Of a DNA stretch of 64,000 nt, positions 60,000-64,000 are shown one piece after another (position 1 is the first letter of the stretch; each line of letters begins with the position of its first letter). The notes below the pieces were generated by a model that did not search any database, was not told the DNA's origin, and saw nothing but the letters and a program-made list of their open reading frames with translations. The stretch is from Streptomyces lanatus (GTDB lineage: Bacteria > Actinomycetota > Actinomycetes > Streptomycetales > Streptomycetaceae). Both the position numbers and the translations under genes were made by a program. The DNA lies in the NCBI RefSeq assembly GCF_014655715.1, contig NZ_BNBM01000017.1, forward strand, positions 62,001 to 126,000. Direction: 5' to 3'.

Positions 60000-60458
60000 A
60001 TGGGGAGACAATTCTGGGGGAAGACGGTCGGCACGCTGGCCCTGGCTGCCGCGACCGTGGCAGGGGCGAGCGGCTGCAGCGGCTCGAGCGACAAGAACAC
60101 CGCGAAGCCGGCCGCGAAGGCGGAGCCGCTGAGCGTGACGGAAGCGACCACCACGTTCCAGGCCGCGGTGACGAAGTTCGACGAGGACGGCGGCTGCCTG
60201 GAGAAGGCGCCGGGGACGTGCTGGGAGCAGATGCAGGCGGTGATGAAGCCGGCACGCGACCTGCGGAAGGCGGCGAACGCGGACAGGGACACGGGGGCGG
60301 AGTTCTGGTCGGAGGCGTACGCCCTGATCGACACCATGGAGGACGGCATCGCGGTGGGGGAGGACAAGGGAGCCACGGCCATCGGTACGAACCGGCCGGA
60401 CGTCCTCGGTTCCGCCCACGACCTGTCGGAATGGCTCGACAGGAACCCCGTCGCGTAG
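60000..60458 (+). CDS. Putative lipoprotein
   Basis: A 152-residue protein, ATG 60000. The N-terminus is a lipoprotein signal (MGRQFWGKTVGTLALAAATV, then AGASGC), giving acylation at the Cys and export to the membrane surface. The mature part is helical with two Cys (DGGCLEKAPGTCWEQM) and no recognised domain. It has its own promoter region upstream and looks like a single gene. Confidence 0.68.
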   Translation: MGRQFWGKTVGTLALAAATVAGASGCSGSSDKNTAKPAAKAEPLSVTEATTTFQAAVTKFDEDGGCLEKAPGTCWEQMQAVMKPARDLRKAANADRDTGAEFWSEAYALIDTMEDGIAVGEDKGATAIGTNRPDVLGSAHDLSEWLDRNPVA

Positions 60459-60627
60459 CAGTTCCTGGGTCAACAGGGTTAGCCCGCCGGTGAGTTGCGC
60501 CCAGTGGCCCATGAGGGTGTGACTGAGATCACGTGTCACTGGCTGAGATTTTCTGCTGCTAGGTCTGCCTGCGGTGGCCGAGAGGAGAACGTTCATCACT
60601 TCCGGCAGAAAGACCGTGAGTTCCGAC

Positions 60628-61377
60628 ATGCAGCAGCGTAGATCTTCCGCCAACACACGCGGTGCGTCAGTGCTCCTGAAGTACCGCAGCATGCCACTTG
60701 CACCAGATGGCGAGGGTATCCGTCTGACCCCCCACGGGGATCAGACGGACCTCTCTAACCCGTCGAGCAGTTCAGCAGCTCTAATGCAGTTCGTTCTCAT
60801 GCAGAGCCAGTTGTTCCCAGTGGACACCTCGATGGTCTCAGATCGCCTTGTGCTCCCGCGAAGCGAGCGATGGGACGAGGCCATGGATACGGCACTACTG
60901 GGCAACTGGAATGACCCGCTGTGGGACACAGGAAGGCTGCCGTCGTCAGCGTTGGGCGCTCTCAAGGCGGAAGCTCGAACTGTGCACCGGCAGTTGGTGC
61001 CGCTGTGGCGGCGTGGCACGCGGTATGGGCGCGTGCTGTCCCTCGATGCCGAACTCGGCGATGGCCTGGTGCTGTACGACCTGGTCGGGGCTGACCTCGA
61101 CCTGCTGGGGCGAGTGGCTGGTGGCGTGTTCGAAGACGAGCGGCTCAACGCTGTCCTACGCGGCTTGGACGAGGCCGAACTCAAGACCGTCTTTGCGCTC
61201 GCCTCGGGTGAGGGAGAGACTTGGACGGAATCCGCAGCCGTCGCCGGTGCCACCGACCCGACGGCCTTTGGCGAACGGGTCCGGCGCAAAGCCCAGCGGC
61301 TGGCCGACGAGCAACGTCGCCGGCAGCAACTGCGCCGAGTTGGCGGTCAGGCACCGGTCCAACCGATTCCGCGGTGA
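60628..61377 (+). CDS. Putative DNA-binding protein of unknown type
   Basis: A 249-residue protein. ATG 60628 is a tentative start; the frame opens at a GTG at 60574 and another ATG lies at 60784, none with a strong site. The C-terminal part LDEAELKTVFALASGEGETW and TESAAVAGATDPTAFGERVR is like a helix-turn-helix with an Arg-rich tail, in the manner of sigma-70 region 4. Likely a transcriptional regulator. It overlaps the next gene by 4 bases. Confidence 0.55.
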   Translation: MQQRRSSANTRGASVLLKYRSMPLAPDGEGIRLTPHGDQTDLSNPSSSSAALMQFVLMQSQLFPVDTSMVSDRLVLPRSERWDEAMDTALLGNWNDPLWDTGRLPSSALGALKAEARTVHRQLVPLWRRGTRYGRVLSLDAELGDGLVLYDLVGADLDLLGRVAGGVFEDERLNAVLRGLDEAELKTVFALASGEGETWTESAAVAGATDPTAFGERVRRKAQRLADEQRRRQQLRRVGGQAPVQPIPR

Positions 61378-61535
61378 GCCGCATGAACGGGCCGATCGAC
61401 CTCCGTGCAGCGGTGTTGCTGCTCGCGGGCTGTGGGACGACCTACATAGCTTTCCAGCACCCCGCCTTCGGGACGGCGCTCGTGGTCGGGATCGCAACCA
61501 TCACCCTTCTCCACATCCTCATGGAGGGGCGATGA
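61374..61535 (+). CDS. Small membrane protein
   Basis: A 53-residue peptide from GTG 61374 (overlapping stop) or 50 residues from ATG 61383. One hydrophobic segment (AAVLLLAGCGTTYIAFQ) and a second (TALVVGIATITLLHILM) indicate a membrane peptide. Function unknown. Confidence 0.55.
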   Translation: MSRMNGPIDLRAAVLLLAGCGTTYIAFQHPAFGTALVVGIATITLLHILMEGR

Positions 61536-61720
61536 CCGAGTAGCTGGCACCCTCGCCATCGAGAACGTCCCGCCACCTTCCACCTAGTGGCGGGACACTC
61601 GGCGGGTTGCCCGAGGCCGACTTCCACACGCCCACTGGCGTCCCCCTCCCGCAGCAGACAGTTGACTGGGCACAGCGGAGTACCTCCGAGCCCACAGCTC
61701 AGAGAGCTTCAGCGTGAAGA

Positions 61721-61751
61721 CGCGACGTTAACGGGGCGCGTCGTGCACTGT
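61721..61751 (+). promoter_or_regulatory. Shared phage promoter-like element, copy 11 (plus strand)
   Basis: CGCGACGTTAAC (61721-61732), 13 bases, CACTGT (61746-61751). It is the only plus-strand copy and stands 49 bases before the structural-type gene at 61801. It shows that the element belongs to the phage and is not tied to one strand. Confidence 0.72.
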
Positions 61752-61800
61752 TCGGCGGCTGCCTCACCTGGGGCAGCTTTCCGAACAGAAGGAATTGCTC

Positions 61801-62220
61801 ATGACTGCCACCTCTTGGGCCCCGAAGCTCACCAACGTTGCCGGCGTCGACGGCACGACCAGCACGGGCAGGTACGTCAACGCGAACGGTGTCTGCACGT
61901 TCACCGCGCAGATCAACGCGAAGAAGGAGACCGTGTCGGCCTCCAGCGCTGGCTTCGGCCTGACCCTGCCGGTGCCGGCCGCGGTTGGCGTCCGCTACGC
62001 GTTCCAGCTCAGTCTCGACGGCCGCGACGCCGACAACGGCGTCTGGACCGGTGAGGCGGTCATCTATGCCGGATCGGACGGCACAAAGATCGACCGCATG
62101 CGCGTCACCAGCAACACGAACGGCGCTGCGGTGCTGAACACCGAGCACCTCTACGGTGACGCCGAGGGCGCCACGAATGCCGAGATCATCACCGTCACCG
62201 GTTCGTACCCGACGGCCTGA
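61801..62220 (+). CDS. Phage structural-type protein, probable surface/fibre domain
   Basis: A 139-residue protein, ATG 61801 behind AGAAGGA. It is rich in beta structure with no charged helices (WAPKLTNVAGVDGTTSTGRY, VCTFTAQINAKKETVSASSA), and it resembles beta-rich phage appendage subunits. It has its own phage promoter-like element and a 16-bp terminator, so it is an independent transcription unit opposite to the terminase. Family not recognised. Confidence 0.65.
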   Translation: MTATSWAPKLTNVAGVDGTTSTGRYVNANGVCTFTAQINAKKETVSASSAGFGLTLPVPAAVGVRYAFQLSLDGRDADNGVWTGEAVIYAGSDGTKIDRMRVTSNTNGAAVLNTEHLYGDAEGATNAEIITVTGSYPTA

Positions 62221-62231
62221 TCCCACCCGCA

Positions 62232-62269
62232 CCGCGGGGCCGATGGAGCTTCTTCCATCGGCCCCGCGG
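62232..62269 (+). terminator. Perfect 16-bp stem terminator
   Basis: CCGCGGGGCCGATGGA (62232-62247) pairs with TCCATCGGCCCCGCGG (62254-62269) with a 6-base loop, 11 bases after the stop of the structural-type gene. Confidence 0.8.
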
Positions 62270-62406
62270 CCTTGCCTGGCGTGACCAGATGCGACGGACC
62301 TGCCTGTTCGTTCGGGGCTCCACGCATGGCGGTGCCTGGGTGAGGGGAGCTCTGGTTTTCGAGGAGTCCCAATACGGGCGGCGTCGTCGAATATGGTGGT
62401 CGTTAG

Positions 62407-62438
62407 CCCCGGTACTGCATCCCCCGTCGGTACCGGGG
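62407..62438 (-). terminator. Hairpin after the small RHH-like gene
   Basis: CCCCGGTAC (62407-62415) and GTACCGGGG (62430-62438) with a 14-base spacer, 14 bases beyond the stop at 62453. Confidence 0.55.
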
Positions 62439-62452
62439 TCTGTCACGTGCCG

Positions 62453-62674
62453 TCAGCCGGTGGCGTAGCCATGCTGGATTCGGTCGGCGTGGCCAGCGAT
62501 GGTGTCGGCGGCCTTTTCCAGGGCGATGAAGAACGGGTCGTACGCCGCGCTGAGGACCGCGTCTCGCAGGAAGTCGTCGACGGACTTGCCCGCAGCTGCC
62601 GCGGCGATCTGCACCTGGTTCTGCTCGGTGTCCGTCAGAGGCACTGCGAGGACTTGGGTCTGGGCGACGTCCAT
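62453..62674 (-). CDS. Small protein, RHH/antitoxin-like
   Basis: A 73-residue protein, ATG 62674. VLAVPLTDTEQNQVQIAAAA and AGKSVDDFLRDAVLSAAYDP fit a ribbon-helix-helix of the kind in antitoxins and small phage regulators. No toxin partner follows; the terminase lies 90 bases upstream on the same strand. It could be transcribed with the terminase. Identity moderate. Confidence 0.55.
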   Translation of the reverse strand: MDVAQTQVLAVPLTDTEQNQVQIAAAAAGKSVDDFLRDAVLSAAYDPFFIALEKAADTIAGHADRIQHGYATG

Positions 62675-62764
62675 GCGAGGACCGTACCAGCGCCCTGAAT
62701 ACTGTCAGACGCCGTCTCGGGGCTGATCTTGGAGGTGGCCCACCATTCCCGTCACGGGGACCGA

Positions 62765-64000
62765 CTAGTTGAGTAGTCCGCGACGGCGCGGCTGGTTGAT
62801 CGGCTCCGGCTCGTACAGGGCCAGGAGGATCGCCTCGGCACGGTCGGGGGACTTCATGCCGCGCCCCTTCATCTGCTTCTTCGACTCGACGACGGAGTAG
62901 CCGCCGGCGTTCGACAGGAGCTTCGGCGTGGAGAGCTGCGCGGCTGACTTCTTGTCGATCCGGTAGCGCAGGCGGCCTTGGCCGGTGGACGGGTCGGGCT
63001 GCAGGAGACTGCGGGTGGCGAGCCACATCTCGTCACGCTTGCGGTAGGGCCGCATGACGGCGCCCGGGTCGTCCTGGGTGGGATTCTCGGACACCATCAC
63101 ACCGACGATCTGCGCCTTGTGCCGTCCGTTCTCGCCCCAGCGTTCGAGCATAGACACCACGCCGTGGCCGATGCCGTTCTTGTCGACCTTGACGCGGACG
63201 GGGTGCGGGGAGCGCAGGGCGTCCGCGAGACGCTGCGCTGCGTGGATCTCCTCGAGGACCTTCTCCGCGACCTTGACCTGACTGTCGTTGGCGGCCCCGG
63301 CACTCGCGTGCCGGTTCTCAATGACGTCGCCGATGGAACGAGCTATGGCGAATTCGTCGCCACCGTCGGCGGCGACGTCCACGCCCAAGCGGACCCAGGC
63401 ACCTTCCTTCACGGTGTGGGTGGCGGTCTCGTCCTCCAGACCGAGGCCGCAGAGTCGGTGCCAGCCGGACCCGGTGGGGTCTTCGGCATTGATGGCGTCC
63501 TCGATCCAGGTGGGCGGGATGACGAGGCCTCCGCCTCCCTTCGGAAACTTCGCGTAGACCTTGGCAACGACGTACGGGTGATCGGGGCCGTAGGCGCGGA
63601 TCGTGCGGTCGACCCAGTCCTGGTCCGGCATGTGCCGACTCAAGGTGTGCATGTCGTTCGGGTTGGGCGGGCAGTCCGTGCAGTACGGCACTCGCTCGCC
63701 CGTGATCGCCGGGGAGGTGAGCGAGGAGATCGGGATGGTGACGGTGGTCGGCTCCTCCGGGTCGTCGCCCTCGATGCACAGCTCCTCGAACCAGCTCGCC
63801 GGGTCATCCATGGAGGGGTTGCCGATCGCCAACATCGCAGCGTGTCCGCCGGTCAGGAGGTTGTTCGTGCCGTGACCAATGGTCGGCGCGATACCGCCGG
63901 CCTCGTCGACGATCAGCAGGATGTGGGCCATATGGATGCCCTGCATGGCCGCCTCGTCGTTCGCTGGCGCCGAGAAACCATACGCGGCGACGAAGTCGTG
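62765..64000 (-). CDS. Terminase large subunit (partial, runs off right edge)
   Basis: An open frame of at least 411 residues that continues past the right edge of the window, so the ATPase Walker A part is missing. The visible part has the Walker B motif HILLIVDEAGG, then coupling motif TGGHAAMLAIGNPSM, and a C-terminal nuclease domain with WVRLGVDVAADGGDEFAIA and VRVKVDKNGIGHGVVSMLE (acidic metal ligands). The enzyme packages DNA through the portal. In most siphoviruses the portal gene follows at once; here 31 kb intervene. Confidence 0.88.
   Translation of the reverse strand, partial: HDFVAAYGFSAPANDEAAMQGIHMAHILLIVDEAGGIAPTIGHGTNNLLTGGHAAMLAIGNPSMDDPASWFEELCIEGDDPEEPTTVTIPISSLTSPAITGERVPYCTDCPPNPNDMHTLSRHMPDQDWVDRTIRAYGPDHPYVVAKVYAKFPKGGGGLVIPPTWIEDAINAEDPTGSGWHRLCGLGLEDETATHTVKEGAWVRLGVDVAADGGDEFAIARSIGDVIENRHASAGAANDSQVKVAEKVLEEIHAAQRLADALRSPHPVRVKVDKNGIGHGVVSMLERWGENGRHKAQIVGVMVSENPTQDDPGAVMRPYRKRDEMWLATRSLLQPDPSTGQGRLRYRIDKKSAAQLSTPKLLSNAGGYSVVESKKQMKGRGMKSPDRAEAILLALYEPEPINQPRRRGLLN

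Noticed and set aside
1..64000. CRISPR array
   Set aside because: No regularly spaced direct repeats were seen on reading; the repeated motifs found are promoter-like boxes, hairpins and domain-coding repeats.

Overview
High G+C coding bias, GTG starts, overlapping stop/start junctions and a conservon (CvnA-D) signalling cluster point to a Streptomyces or a close relative. The window is a phage-type element holding about 23 kb of bacterial-type genes. Bases 1-32.6 kb are a siphovirus-like head and tail module, transcribed leftward. In transcription order it runs portal-MuF fusion, a giant 4,191-residue protein, an acidic protein, an Rmf/CrpP-like protein, a prohead protease with an embedded NUDIX domain, an HK97-type capsid, a metallophosphoesterase, a Gp88-type protein, a decoration-like protein with an IPT/TIG domain, connectors, a tail terminator, the major tail protein, the G/GT tail chaperones with a GGGAAAG slippery site, and the tape measure protein, which is cut by the left edge. 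The large terminase (62.8-64.0 kb, cut by the right edge) lies upstream of the portal on the same strand. Between the two sit the cargo and a rightward operon of small phage-like genes (56.7-59.9 kb).

The phage genes share a promoter-like element that I read in eleven to twelve copies: CGCGACRYWARS, 13 bases, then CANNNT. In five cases a start codon follows the second box by only 6-7 bases, which suggests leaderless mRNAs. One copy lies on the plus strand before a lone structural-type gene (61.8 kb). I saw none in the cargo.

The cargo (32.7-55.8 kb) has several parts. (1) A leftward chain of nine overlapping genes (42.6-34.6 kb) encodes a KsgA-like methyltransferase, a 5'-nucleotidase-like phosphoesterase, a TauD-type dioxygenase, two dCTP-deaminase-like proteins, a PIG-L deacetylase, a WbqC-like protein, a GT4 glycosyltransferase and a second prolyl-tRNA synthetase. 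A tRNA with tRNA-Pro acceptor features but an AGC (alanine) anticodon and a MurG paralogue follow. The synthetase and tRNA match the ProRSx/tRNA-ProA pair known to read alanine GCU codons as proline. A TPR regulator is divergent from this operon. (2) A HIT protein lies at the left border. (3) A zincin operon follows at 44.8-46.1 kb. (4) A conservon with extra ATPases, a GAF protein and an acyl-CoA dehydrogenase occupies 46.4-53.1 kb. (5) A rightward regulator/GNAT/GGCT operon spans 53.3-55.7 kb.

The likely picture is a prophage or phage-plasmid carrying a translation-altering synthetase/tRNA pair linked to a nucleotide- and glycan-related operon. No integrase, origin or attachment site is visible, so integrated versus extrachromosomal state cannot be decided here.
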